This document shows, piece after piece, positions 37,561 to 50,759 of a DNA stretch of 64,000 nt. Positions within the stretch are counted from its first letter, which is position 1; every line of letters begins with the position of its first letter. The notes under the pieces are model-generated. The model did not search any database, was not told where the DNA came from, and saw only the letters and a list, made by a program, of their open reading frames with translations. The position numbers were made by a program, and so were the translations under genes. The stretch is from Pampus argenteus (lineage: Eukaryota > Chordata > Actinopteri > Scombriformes > Stromateidae). The stretch lies in the NCBI GenBank assembly GCA_036937835.1, contig CM072879.1:20411501-20475500 (forward strand). Direction: 5' to 3'.

Positions 37561-40477
37561 GATTAATAATTTGGTCTAAGAAGTGACGTCTCAGATGTTT
37601 GTGTGTCCAACGGTCCAGAAAATGAAGATGTTTAATTTACTGTCATATTGCTGCGACTCACTTCCAGTGTGTTTTTGTGTTGTGTAGTTGCTGGCTGGTA
37701 CTTTTCAACAGACATCAGTGGTTAAATTTCACTGACTGTAAATACAAATCACTTTGACTTGGTGTCGCTTAGATTCCTGCAGGCTGCAGTGAAACAAACT
37801 GTGAAGTTACCAGCTAATTAGAGCCAAGACTCGAATGTCTGATGGATCAGGGAAACAAATATGAAATATAATGCAAGTGATGTGAAACTAGTGAAATATA
37901 CGACAAAACGACATGAGTATGAAGAAAAGCAGCAACAGTATATTTGCGTCATTTCTTTCACTGCTTGAACTCAGATAGTTTAAGTCTGGTTCTTTGTCTC
38001 TAAGCTCATCATCCAGTTCACAACGTTTCACCAGCAGTTAACTTCACTCGTTTACCCAGAAAGACGAATAAACTGCAGCAGGAGCTGAAAACCCAACACC
38101 GTCATGCTGGGTTTGTGTTTTTTATCTTTAAAAGGGTCCAAACTGACTCAACACTGAGCAGTTGGAGCTTCAGGCCCGATTCCTCAACGATGATGTGTGA
38201 TTCATCTCACGACTGGAGGTATTTTCTGGTCCTCTACATGATATGGACTTTAAAGTCTCCTCTGAGTGTTCAACAGGAATACATAAAGTCCATCCATACA
38301 GCCATTTGTCCATTTCACAGCACATTTTCTGAGTAATTTCTAAATGGCAGGCAGTGAGGAAATGCAACTATAGTTGAAGTTGATTTTTGACTGTAGGGTT
38401 ACGCCATCTTCATGTCAGCTGTGACTCCAGCAGCAGTAAGCAGTGGATCCAAGCGTGCCCTAAACTGCAGAGAGTGAGTGGAGAAGTGTTTTGACCATTT
38501 TCCAAATAGCAGAAGGTATTTGAAGTCAGTAAAAACTGACTAAAATAATAAGACAAATCAAAACAAAAGTCCTCATCATCCTCGCTGTCTGTGATGTCAT
38601 CAGGTTTTTAGCATTTTGTTGCATGAACGTGCATTAAGTCATTTAAATCATTTGATCGACAGTGACAGTCGGGACTGTTCTGTTCATGTAGGAACATTTC
38701 GCTCATTAATTAACAGATTTAACGAGCTCAATAGCATAACATATATGTGATGCAGCATCCTGTAGTTCCCTGGAAGCACATATCACAGCACATGTGATCA
38801 TGGCTGTTACAGATCATACGTGTCATCTGACTCTGTGTGTGTGTGTGTTAGTCTGCTGTATATTGACAGTCTGCGTTCATCTTTCACATTGTCTTTAATT
38901 AAAGACAAAGAAAGAATATACTGTCATAGTTTTTGCTTTTAGAGTTGACATTTTCTGAACTTTTTGTCTTGTTTTCTTTGTGGAAAATGTTCATTATTTT
39001 CATTATGGATTAAGTCTGCTGATTATTTTCCTGATAAATTGATTATCTCCTCAATAACATGTCTTCAACAACTTCACATATTGACATTTGCACTCTTTAA
39101 CCAGCTCAGTATCAGCTGTTAATGAGGACCAGTTCAGGTTATAAACCTGGAAAGGGACATTTTTAGAAACACATTTGCATGAGAGGACATGCAACAACAT
39201 GCCACATGTTAGTGGTGAAGGGATGGTGGATATTTGGATAAAAAGTCAGCAGATCACCAACGTTATTATGATTCATCCTCTGGGGAACATGACGTCTATA
39301 CTAAGCTTCATGACAATCGATCAAATTTGATCCAGACGTTTCTATAGCTGCATCCTTCCATCAGATGGAAACTGACAGACTTGGTTAGACTATATAGTAA
39401 AGTTCTATGCATTTGAACCGACCTCAGATTCTCAGTGTTTTCCAGGACACCTTCCTCTCGGAGCGGACAGGAAGTGGTGGCCAAGTTCTGTCTGTTCCTG
39501 AAACTGAGACGATAATAAAACTGTTTGTGAGCTTCTTTTGTACCTTCACAGACTGAGGATTGAGTTTGACAGGAGCAGCGTCTCCTTGTCTTAACGGCGA
39601 CCTGCCATCTATTTTTACATCATCTCGTCAGACGCCTGGTGAGCAGCTTCGATACCTGCAACACTTTATTTTCCACTCTGTCGTCTCAGCTGATCTGACG
39701 TATTGGAGTGACATGAGGCTGCAGAATGAAATTAAATAATGTCTAGAAATATCAGAAATTAGTTGATGTTAAATATGTTTTTATCTCTTTCGAATGTTCA
39801 TGTTGAGAGCCAATACAAATAGGTTGGTTTTTATTTATTTATTCATATTAGCAGCCTGCGAACTGCAACGGACGCAGTAGTATTAATGGATAAAAAAACA
39901 TTTTGGGTGGAGTGGGACTTTAATGCTGAGAAAATCTTCTCCTTCTTCTCCTTCTCCTCCTTCTTGTCCACCTTCGTGTCATGAACATGAAGTGCTCTCT
40001 CTTCATGTCACTCACATTGTCTGTTTTGCTGTTATTATATTAGTTAGACTCCTCTCTCTGTGAAAGCATTTTATTTTAAACCGCAGCATCTTTCTTTCTG
40101 CCTTTTTTTCTCCTCAACTGTCTTTCTGGCTGCAGCTGACGTTACATCCATCTTTAATTCATCTGCTGATTGTTTTTGTTTAATGATCCAAAATAACCAC
40201 AGATTCTATAAGTCTGAGGTGATGTACAAGGATAAGAAACAGAGAAAAACCAAACGCTGATTCATAAATGACTCAAAACAATTAATAAATATTGAAGTTG
40301 TTGAGTAGAAAATATCGGTTTAGAGACAAATATCACCACAAAGTGTATTTACCAGCCGCTCTGTGACACTATGTCTGGTTCTCATAGATGTCTTGTTATG
40401 TGCAGTTTACTGTCACAGGTGACTAAAGAAACCAGAATCAGACAATTTGGACATTTTCTTCTTAAAAATGGTTAGGG
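37561..40477. other. Non-coding stretch
   Basis: Unique-looking AT-rich sequence with no exon, RNA gene or transposon protein seen. Pure two-copy TTAGGG at 40469-40485 is too short to be meaningful. Confidence 0.45.
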
Positions 40478-40843
40478 TTAGGGTGTCTCCTCACCTGAAT
40501 GCTGCCTCTTTGTCCTTCCTGAGCTGTTTGAGTTTGGGACTGAACTTTTTACAACAGTGTAACAGTGATCCAGTGTGTTTCCCCCTTTGGTTGGACTTTT
40601 TATGAACTGTCTATATTTAGGGAGGTCATGGCTGAGGTTACCTTTGTTAAAGTCGCCGAGGACAATAACTAAGGAGTCTGGGTTTGTCCGCTCCACACAC
40701 ACTATCTGGTCGGCCAGTGCGTGCTGTGCGACCTGCACGTTGGCCTGTGGTGTAATGTAGACACTGACCAGAATGAATGAAGCGAACTCACGGGGAGAGT
40801 AAAAGAGTTTACAGTTAATGAGACACACAAGAAGAGCGACCAT
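40478..40843 (-). pseudogene. LINE endonuclease fragment A
   Basis: The minus strand reads CKLFYSPREFASFILVSVYI, QVAQHALADQIVCVERTNPD, SLVIVLGDFNKGNLSHDLPK, YRQFIKSPTKGGNTLDHCYT, the central to late part of an APE-type endonuclease domain of a fish L2-like LINE, including the catalytic GDFN box. The fragment begins and ends abruptly without RT or a 3' tail, so it is not a simple 5'-truncated insertion. A more complete relative is at 50760-51437. Confidence 0.85.
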
Positions 40844-43568
40844 GATGACTTTAACCTTATGTTAGCATCTGAATGTAGTTTGCTAATGCTAACGCTGCAG
40901 GATTGTGGTCCACCTGTACAAGCCTTTTGTTCTGTTGTGTGCAGGTGATACTCTGTCACACCCTGAAATTTCAGATCTGAGTTTCTGAACTTGTTTTCTG
41001 AGCAGTTCTCATTCCTCTGCTGCTGGATTTAAGGACACCAGATGGAGTGTTCAGGGAGACTTGGTCATTTGGTCATACAGGTGGCCCACTTTCAGAAGGT
41101 ATTAGTCATTTGTTTTTTCCAACCGTGTCCCATATTTTGAATCGGCCAAAGTTTCTCGTCTGTCCCAGATAACTGGAGCTGAGGAGAAACTCCTGACTTC
41201 AAATGTTCGATGTGCTTCTGGCCCATTTGGGAGTTAAAAAAGAAAGATCATTACCTTGAGGTGATCTTTCAACGTCTGTTCAGTCTGCAGGGTCCCGTCT
41301 GTTAAAGCGTTCTCATTTTGTCAAGCGAGGTCTTAAGAGGCTGAATGGAGACGTTCACGTGGAGGGTCGCCACTGAATAAATGACTCTATAGAGCAACTA
41401 AAGGCTTGTGTCTTCATGTTTTACACCATTTCCACCTGTAATAATGACTCTGTACTCTGAGCTCTGAAACGTTGACAACAGCAGTAAAAAGCTGAAACAT
41501 AGTCAGACTATCTGGTCTGATAGTTATCTTCTTTATTAATCCATTGATTGATCAGTGTATAGCATTTCAATCATTATTCCCTGAAGCCCAAGTGAACATA
41601 TTCAGATTGAGCAACAGTCACAAACACGTTAAGTTAACTATAATGCCGTGCTTGACAGTAAATTATTCTTCCTTCCTTCCTTACTTCCTTCCTTCCTTGT
41701 GCGTGCGTGTGTCCATTAGTCTTCCACTTGAAGCCTCCCTTCTGGCCTCTCATTTGTCTAATGGACTTAAGCCCCCTTAAAACACAACATGCATGTCAGC
41801 GCTTGTGCACGCTGATCCATTAATTATCTTAAGTGGCCCCTCAGGCTTCCTCTTCATCCCTTCCTACTCCCCCCTCTTTGTTTCTCTCCCCTCTTCCTGG
41901 GAAACAAGCGCGTCGTCCTGTCAATGGCATTTCTCCTGCGGTTATAAATTCTCATAAAAAATTGGCAATTAATTCTTTTTTGTGTGTTACTGGCTAAACT
42001 TTTCAGGCAGGTTTTCATATGTTTATCCTGTACTGACGGCATTTAAGGGAGAATTCAACAGAGGCAGCCATGAAGGGACAGAGCACAACATGAGGGCCGG
42101 GGACCGACAGGAGGACGCTGAGGGTGGCTGAGGGGTCTGCAGAGGGAAATGGAGTGGAGGTTTTTTGTGTCTGAAGTCAGTCCTGAGTATTAATATAGTA
42201 TTTCAGGCCACAGTGGGATGATTCAACAAAGACAAAACAGAGTAGTGATCTCAATGATCTGAAACTAAAAACAAGTCCCGACTCTAAACGTCCAGTATTT
42301 CCTCCCAAACGCTGCTGACTTACAGAGACAGAGCTGTGTATGAATCAAAATAATGTCAGAGTGCATTGTGGGTACACGCAGTGTGTGTTTGTGCACAGCT
42401 GAGCAAGTGACTGAGGCTGCGATAGTTTGATGTGTGTGTGAAAGTACAACAGTCATCACAGAGGAATGCTGGGAAACTGGAGGATGCAGGAACAAAGTTT
42501 ATCAGTCTGTGAAGAAAAAAACAGCGAGCACTCTTCTAACAGTCAGCTTATCACACACACACACACACACACAGATAAGTTTTATGGCTTTTTATGGACT
42601 TTGTTTAGATTTCAGAACCAGAAACACACTGACAGCACACAGACTCTGTGGCTTTTTTTCTGCAGCATGCTTTCACAGATTTACACACTTTACATGATGC
42701 ATGAGTGAGATGAATAATTAAGATGAATTCTTGAGGTTCAGTTAAAAGCATTGCTGGATTTAAAGTTGGGGAAAGTCTTTTCCTTGAGCAATAATGCTGC
42801 TTCTTTAAAAGGGAAATGTTAGCAGCAGGACTGTCAGTCCCCTCAATACATCCTTTAAAACACTGACCTAATATCAAAGACAGTTTATTATAAAACCTCT
42901 GCACACTTCCAGGAATAAAAGTCCAGTGGGGGAAAATGGAGGATGCTTTCGTTTTTGTGTTGGCCTAAATGTAGCTCTATTCCGTATTAATGTACTGTAT
43001 GACTTTAGGTTTGAGTCATTCCTAAAATTCCTGACGTGATGTGTTTGGCTTATAAAACAGTACAAACACCTACAGTGAATAAAAATCTATACAAGACAAA
43101 AAGCTCCCAGACAGTTTCGTAGTCCACTTCTTTATCTTCCTTCTTGTCTCTCCATCATTTGTCTCTCATGTCTCAAGATTTCTGTGTCCTTAATCTGAGT
43201 GATTTAAACTGTAAGACTCACAGCGTGTCATTTATTCGTCCCCTGCTGGCCATGTCCTCCTCTTCCTCTTCTGTCTCTGTCTCTCTTTGTTCCTCCTGCC
43301 CTTGTCATTCCCATTCTGTCCTCCTCCTCCCTCCTTATCTTCCTCTATATCCTCTCCTGCTTTCCTCCTATTCCTTTTGGGTCTCAGGTGATCATCGCTG
43401 GTTGCCGTGGTGTCACCAGGTGGTTGCTAGGTGGTGTGGGTCTCATGACTCATCTGTGTGTGTGTGTGCTGAATCATTGTTTTGCATCATTAGATTTTAT
43501 TATTTATTTAATATTTCTCTGTTTCTGCAGCTATTCATGTCAAGACATATATGGCCAAGTAATTTAAC

Positions 43569-43570
<2 letters not shown>

Positions 43571-43632
<62 letters not shown>
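43571..43632. repeat. (CA)n microsatellite
   Basis: About 31 uninterrupted CA units. Flanked on the right by GTGTCCCAAGTGTTCAAACA and an inverted AGTGTTTG-like echo; simple repeat only. Confidence 0.95.
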
Positions 43633-43634
<2 letters not shown>

Positions 43635-44269
43635 GTCCCAAGTGTTCAAACACACTTGGGACATAAACAGCAACACAAATAAAACATGTAATGACGTTTT
43701 CTCTTTAAAAACCTGAAAACAACTCGCCTTCAAATAGAAATCAAAGCGACTGAAACACTGGATGAAAATGACTCTTCAGGAACAGGAAACTGCAGAAAAT
43801 TCACATTATCTGAAATAACAGCTGAAACACTCTTGTCTTCAGCTCCACTATTAGAAAAGGAAAACATACAGACAAGTTTACAATTCACATATGAGAAAAT
43901 GAGACTAAAAGTCAGAAGTCCAACTTCAAATGAAATGCACCATAACACTGAGACTCTTTATTATTGTATTATTCATACTGAATTACCCCAAGGCCTCTGA
44001 TCAATAATTTATACTTACTCACCTTCCTGTCAGGTGTGTGTGTGTGTGTGTGTGTGTGCAATCAACTGCAGCTTCTTTTGAAATAAAACTGGGCTAAAGT
44101 CTAGATGGAAAAATCGTTCTGACATTTACAACAAACTGAAACCAGACTGCTGTCGCTTCATGTTTTCTAAAAGCTTTTATTGTTTCCTTTTGTTTTAGTT
44201 TCTGTAGGTATTCAACTTTATACTTTATACTAAACCAGTAACGTTTTCAGACTTCCCTTCAGCAGTCCT

Positions 44270-44345
44270 CAGACTGTATTTTAGTCTCAGGACCTTTACT
44301 GCAGTAAAATTACCAATACAGCAACATAAAAATACTTGATGCAAT
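44270..44345. repeat. Fragment of the 'aagtac' hAT-like repeat family
   Basis: Contains TTACTGCAGTAAAATTACCA and ATACAGCAACATAAAAATAC, wording shared with the fish family that is also seen at 59500-59580 and 62150-62275. Short and degenerate. Confidence 0.5.
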
Positions 44346-45440
44346 TAAAATATTGTATTTCTTTCTGTCTCATCCATCATTAGTTCTAACTTCTTTCAGG
44401 TGACATATCATTAACGTAATGGCTTGTCAATCTAACCACCTGGCACACACACACACACATACACACACACGTAGTCTGACCATTGCTTGCCTCCTTTAGC
44501 TTTGTCTGGTATAATAAATGTATTGTTTGTGTAACTGTGAAATAAACAATGAAATACAATTTTGAATTCTGAGAGACGTAGTTTTTTTTTTTTTTTTAAT
44601 TTCTCACAGTTAAGATCAGAGAAGGAATGTTAAATTGCAGATGTTTCATGCTGTCACTCAGAGCTGCTGTGTGCTGTAATGTGTGGTGTTTGAGGCTCCT
44701 CAGTAACTCTGTTGACCTGTTTGTGGCAGCAGTGGTTGTTGCTTTGTGTTATTGTGAAACTGTGGAGCTTCTGCTTGTCAGCATGTACGGTCCAACCCGT
44801 CCTATAATGATCAAGAAGCTTTCAAAAAAAGTCATCTTTAGCTTCTGCTCGTTGTTAGCTGCACACATGAGGACTGTAATTGGTTGTTCCATGCTGAAAT
44901 GCACATTGGGAGTTACAGTTAACATTTACTAATCTGCAGTCACTGTTTCTGGATAAACTGGCTCACTGACAAAAAAGAGAATCACACATGAATAAATTAT
45001 GAAGACAAAATAGCCAATGTTCCTTTTTTACCACTATGTTTATTGAAAGTACAATATGAATATCTGACGATGAGGGAGTGTCTGAACACACAGTCACGGC
45101 ATAGATTGACACCGTCAATGCTGTCTGTAGTTATTCATTTTCATATATTGTTTCTGCCTCCAATCAATTATTAGTACTTTACTCTCCAGGATTAGCAGCA
45201 GCTAACTGACTTTCTTGTGGAGGCAGTTTGTGTAACATTATAGTGCTGCAGTTCCTGTGTTTGTTTTCTGGTGGTTTTATCTAAATCTCTCTTTCTCTCT
45301 CTCACTCTTTCTCATTCTCTACATGTGTGTCCTCTCCTTCTCTCTTCGTTCAACTAAAACCTCTTTTTATGTATTTGCCTCTTGTAGTTTCATAGTTGAT
45401 TGTTGATAAGACAGAACAGTGAAGGAATTTAAGACAAATG

Positions 45441-45470
45441 TTTTACCTTTTTTTTTAAAAAAAGGTAAAA
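45441..45470. repeat. Perfect AT-rich palindrome
   Basis: TTTTACC and nine Ts are followed by seven As and GGTAAAA, giving arms of about 14 bp with almost no loop. It could extrude as a cruciform or come from an inverted duplication. No function is inferred. Confidence 0.85.
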
Positions 45471-48400
45471 ATGTAATAATGACACCAATACAATAGATAA
45501 AAATAGAAAATGTGATGTTGTTTGGTCCATAATGATGATGAATGTGGATCAGTGTTTCCCAAAGCCATGGAGGTTTGAAGTTGAGAATTCTTCATGTTAT
45601 CAGTTCATGCTCTTAATTTGAAGTGAGCGTTTTATTTTGAAGGTTGTTTTGGTAGTTCCGTTTCCTTTGTGTTCGCTATTCTTACGGTTTGCTGACAGTG
45701 TTTACAGTGTTTACAACAGTCACTGATGATGTAAGTTGTGAATGTAGACAAGAGAAATGAGTGTTTACATGTAACTTACCTTTAGGAAGGCATTGTGTCG
45801 TTCTTAGCATATATTTATACTCCTTAAAATGTCAGTTTAAACTTGTTAGCATTATCGCGAGTTAGCATCTTTAAGCTAATTAAGTTAAGTGAGTGTTACT
45901 ATGACCGTTAGTCATCATATTACGTATTATATTACTGATATGAATGTATATGTATTTTATGTTAATTTACAAGTGTTTATTTACTGAGGTATCAATACTT
46001 TATTTCTTGTTTGTTTACAGAAACAACATTATGACTGACTTATGTCTTATATCATATTATTCCTTTGTGCTGTAGGCCTTTGTTGTCCAGAAACTATTAG
46101 AAACACCCCAGTGAGTCACAGCTGCTCTGGGTCATCATGAAGAGGTTGTTCACATTAGTTTGTTCAGTCCAATAACAGCGATCACATCTTCAATCTCTGG
46201 AGAGTAGTTCTGTGTACGGCAGACACCACTGAGCATGTGTGGGAACGCTCTTCTGTTTACAGTTGTGACGCGTGTATAATAATTTTGGTACTTTTGTTTG
46301 TTTTGGCAGCAGTATAGAAAACACAAATAAACTACTTGAGCTCGAGGTCAAACGCAGTGAACCAAACAAACTGCAGAGGCTGAGTTGAAGCCTTTTCTTC
46401 GAACCCTGGTTGCATTGTGTCTCTCATCTAATACAAATCTTATCTGGTGAAATGCTGCTTTAATTAAACTCCTTGTGACTGTTTTTTGTATTTTGTAGTT
46501 TTGATGTTTGTTGAGTCGTCAAACAGTCAAGAGTGTGTTGTTGTCTTTCTGTGATCTGGTCCAGTTCTGGGACATCTCAGGACTAAAGATGGGCGTGCTG
46601 CCTTCATGGTGACTGTCTGATTGTTGTAAATGGAAAAACTGCATACTTATTTACTCTGGTTTTACCATCGTGCAGATCGTTTCTGATCTGCCAACCTCGA
46701 CATAAACACCAGAACTATTCATCAATGTCTTCTGGAAACAAGTATCCAGATGGATTGTTTGAATATTTAACATTTTATATAATATTACAGGCATATTATA
46801 GTGTGTAAATGTGTGCACAGCTGCAGCTTTTCATCTGAATAATCAATTCAAAGCTTCTGTGAAAAATCAACTTTTGGGAGTTTTTGTTTTCCAGTTTTTG
46901 TCCTTGTTCCTCCAAATGTAAAGTCTGACAGCGGCAAGGCTGGCAACATTGCTTAACTTCACTTCACTGAGTTTTAACAGCTAATCTGCCAGATGGTGAG
47001 TTGTACCGGAGCCGAGATGAAGAAGTTTCCAGGTTAACTTGTCTGAACACGACACAGCACAGCGAGCCAGCAGACAGCACACACAGGTGGGAGGCTTTAC
47101 TGCGTCCTCCACTCAGACACTTCAGGATAAACCCAAATTCTTTGTTTTCTGGTTAAACAACAAGAAAGATTTTCTGCTGCTTCAGTCTTTAAACTGGATT
47201 TAAACATCTTTGACAGCTTTAACATTTGATTTCATTCCAAATGAACATTTGATGCTGACAGGTGTAAGAAACGGCAAAGAGATACTAATATTTGCAGAGT
47301 TCACCTGAAGGATTTAGTTTAGTTTTCAGCCACACTGATCTGTTGATCAATTTCTGTCATACAGAAGTCTGCAGAGCTTTGAAAACTTGTGTGAAACTTT
47401 CACACAAGTCTTTTTTAGCTTTTTTTGGCTCTGCCTGCTCATCTCCTGTAAGTCTTTGAATATTTCCTTGTGTGAACCTTTGTTGTTTTTAGATTTTATG
47501 TTCTATTTTTATATTGTGTAAACAAACAAACAAGCAAACAAACTGCTAAAGTCGTCGCATCCCCTCCACTCGCCCCTGGATTCATTTCCTCTAGCATGTA
47601 AACCTCTAGGACTTATGGGAAATGATGTTTATGAAAAATCGCTAAAAACATGAATATGGAATAAACAACAACATGTAAACATATGAACATGACATACTGT
47701 TGAGAAAGCTTCTGATCTGAGGCTGGCTTTATACGGATTAGCAGAGCTACACATGCTAATTCTGGAGCAGAATCTGGAAGTCTGTAATAATGGATATAAT
47801 GTCTTTTTTAGATTTAATTAGATTTAATTATTTGATATGTACACAAAGACCAGTTCATATATTATATATATATAAACTGCATTTACTCAGGTATACATGA
47901 GTTCCAAATAAACAAACTCTCGGTTCCATGAATTCTTGTTTTGATTGGCTCCATAATTCACTCAGCTGCTTCCTGCATGAAGAACCTGTTTGTTTTAATA
48001 CTGATGCCATTGATTGTTGGGCAGTATAAAGCTGACAGTGATCAGTTAGGTGTGTGAAGTGTGTGTGCTAAACATTCCTCCTGAGCTCTGCAGGCTACAA
48101 GCAACACTCTGATCCAAGAGAGGAGGGCCTGAGAGCAGATTAACCGGCGGGAGAGAGAGCCCCCCCCCAGTAATCTGATTACCTGCAGGTTTAGACTGAG
48201 AGTCGGCGAATCATCTCTGTCTCATCCCTTTATTCTTTATCCTTCCTTCCTTTCTTTCCACATCGGCCCCTCTGGCCTCTCCTCTGTGTTCCTCATTTTC
48301 GTCCTTACTTTTGGTTGCCATGGCAACCACAGTATCCCAGCATGTTCAGCAGGGGGATCAGATCGCTCTGTGGACGAGCGGCAGTGAAGCAGAGCGTGTT

Positions 48401-48871
48401 GCCACAGAGCCGAGCAGGCAGATTGCAGACTGCAGAATCTAGATATGACAGATGAGACAAAAACTTGTTCTAGCTTTAGGAAGATGAGAATCTGCTGCTT
48501 TTCTGTTTTTATCTTTTTAACCTGACTATTTTTGGGTTTGGGACTTTTGTTTAGACTAAACAACAACTTCATAGACACTTAAATGAAAAAATTTGTGATT
48601 GTTTGTGAAAAGAGACGGAAATGAACTGGGTCTGTTGTCTGGTATTTGACAGCTGAAGTGTTTGTGAGTGTCAGCCTGATGAGTGACATCATCAGCAGTG
48701 TGCTTGCCATGATGCATACATGCATGTGTGCTCACTTGGTACAGTCTCCACCTGTCTGTCTGTCGCTCACACTGAAATTAAAAATAACTCACTTATTTCT
48801 AGCTGTCCATAGAAATTCCTGGAGAGATGTAATTGGCTGGGGTGAGAAGCATCTCCATGGAAACCGGCATC

Positions 48872-48913
<42 letters not shown>

Positions 48914-49034
48914 ATGCCAGAAAATGTCCAGGTTTTTCTTTTTTCCTTTAAAAATGAATATGTGGAGTTTTAAATTGGTGTAAAATTAATAATTATTTGT
49001 TATTTTGTGTTTTTTTAAATATTGATGTTAAGAT

Positions 49035-49510
49035 TCTTCCAAAACATGAAATATTTTGAGAACAGTAATGAAAGTAAAATGAAATTTTAAAATTGTACTT
49101 TTGAAAATCAATTCAAAATATTACAACAAAAAGTCAAAATGTTTCAGACATCAAGTAATAATTTTAGAAAAAGTTGTAATGTTAGGAAAATAAAGTTATA
49201 ATTTTTACAAATAGTTTTACAATAAAATGTAATATTTTGAGAATAAAATAAATGAATGACTAAATGAATTATGTGTTTGGACAACCTAAAACATTCACAT
49301 ATCAATAACAATAATAATTTTATTTATAATTTAAGTTTAAGCACTAACACAAAACAACTATCAAACCATCAATAAAATCATTTTTCATATAACACGTGAT
49401 TCTCAAAGACTTGTTCTTCTAATATTATGATCTTTTCTTGAAATAGTGACTTTGTTCTTATTATATGATGATTTGTTTCTAAACATTATGACTCATATTG
49501 TAAATATCAC
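49035..49510. repeat. Decayed 20-25 bp tandem repeat (AAAGTTATAATTTTA-like)
   Basis: Degenerate units of the form 'AAAGT.ATAAT.TTA.GAGAA' recur (for example AAATATTTTGAGAAC, GTAATATTTTGAGAATAAAA, GAAAAAGTTGTAATGTTAGG). This resembles the fish 'AAAGTCATAATATTACGAGAA' minisatellite class in an old, mutated state. Confidence 0.5.
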
Positions 49511-49750
49511 ATCCTGTTGTCTCTTTTCATGTTTTTGTTTTTGCTGTTTCATGAAGCTCCGGGGTTAAAAACAGTTTTACGAACCAAAACCTGATTCTAA
49601 CATTGACCAAAAACCTGAAGTCTGAATCCTCGAACAGTCTTTAAAGAAGTGAGAATGACAAGACAACAAAGAACACATACACAACTAACTTTAACTCATT
49701 CACACACACATAGCTTGAAAAGAGCAGTCCTGCATGTAATCCTGCAAATA

Positions 49751-49781
<31 letters not shown>

Positions 49782-49999
49782 TCTCTGCAGATAATTAATC
49801 CAGTGTAATCCTGTCATCGCTCGTCTTCTGTTTTTGTACAATTTCCAAAGTCTTTAAGTTAAAAATACAATAAAGGACTCCAGATTCAGTTATCTGTTGT
49901 CTATTATAAAGTTAATACGCTCTTGTGACATTATTCTACTCTGAATCTGACCACCGTGTTTCAAACGCAGAATGCCTCCAAAAAGCCATGTTTTTCTTT

Positions 50000-50114
50000 T
50001 TAAATGACACGCGTGTCCTTGTGCTGACTGGTCATGTTCGGGTCACTTCGGCCCCTTTAGAGAGCGATCGGGGCCGTTCAGTGAGCGGAGCGAGGGGAGA
50101 ATCAGCGGCAGATG
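50000..50114 (+). other. Candidate alternative non-coding leader exon
   Basis: A CpG-containing segment (CACTTCGGCC, AGCGATCGGGGCCG, GAGCGGAGCGAGGGG) stands out from the AT-rich surroundings and ends in CAGATG followed by GTAAGG at 50115, an acceptable splice donor. It lies 7 kb before the semaphorin's acceptor at 57168. No long open frame. It might be an internal-promoter first exon; the evidence is base composition and one donor only. Confidence 0.28.
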
Positions 50115-50654
50115 GTAAGGAGGGTTCAGCCTTGCTGGAAACAGATCAAATCAGAGGGTTTAACAGGGATTTAAAACCGACTGGAGGCCGAGCTGTCAAC
50201 AGTTAGTCAGTGTTACTATTGAACACTGAATGTGCAGCTGAATGCAACAAAGCAGTTTTGATCAGTTTTAATCATGTTGGTCAAAGTCCTTGAGTCCAAA
50301 TACAGAACTTCAGTTCCATGTTAACTCCTGTGTCTGTTCAGTGGTCTCTGAAGTCAGACGTCCCTCCTCCTCACTAATGATCATGATCATTATTATTGTA
50401 TTATGATCTTCTTCTTCACCTGTGACCTCTGACCTCCTCTCTCAGGAAGTCTTCTTCTTTTTCTTTGTCTTTTTCACCTGTTTTCAGGTCAAGGTCGATC
50501 TGTAGTTTTATGCATCTGGCCAGTAGTCAGGGAACATTTGTACATTTGTTTTACAGCTTTTGTCTTGTAATTTGGCTCCTGGCAGATTTATACTTTGTTA
50601 AATTGAGAAAATGATGAGTGGTAATTAGAACTAGTTATTTTTCCCCAGTGATGC

Positions 50655-50759
50655 CATATTATCTGGGGGAGGGCAATACATGTGTTTGTATTGAACCGTT
50701 TCGGTACGCAACATTCGGTTTGGTACAGGGCTGTGTACGAGTGAGTTCACGGGCCGGAA
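50655..50759. repeat. Interspersed repeat fragment
   Basis: Contains TTTGTATTGAACCGTTTCGG and TTCGGTTTGGTACAGGGC, a wording I recognise as part of a recurrent fish repeat. It directly abuts the LINE endonuclease relic. Confidence 0.45.

Larger units (their letters stand above)
40844..49999. other. Non-coding stretch of about 9 kb
   Basis: No coding exon could be supported. Simple repeats: (CTTC)n at 41664-41698, CA at 42550-42573, 43571-43632 and 44444-44471, GT at 44034-44059, 48876-48903, CA at 49752-49780. A run of T lies at 44584-44598. A CAGTAAAA-type fragment of the hAT-like 'aagtac' family lies at about 44270-44345. Unique-looking patches include 41700-41850. The rest is AT-rich. Confidence 0.45.

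Noticed and set aside
40469..40485. Interstitial telomeric repeat (TTAGGG); similar pieces at 36954 and 52568
   Set aside because: Only two or so units each, expected by chance in a window of this size.
46395..46410. TTCGAACCC as a tRNA B-box
   Set aside because: No A-box or cloverleaf on either strand, and the trailing bases do not fit the B-box consensus.
47040..47095. Additional leader exon ending CACACAG|GTGGGA
   Set aside because: Weak donor, no promoter-like composition and no acceptor; too little support.
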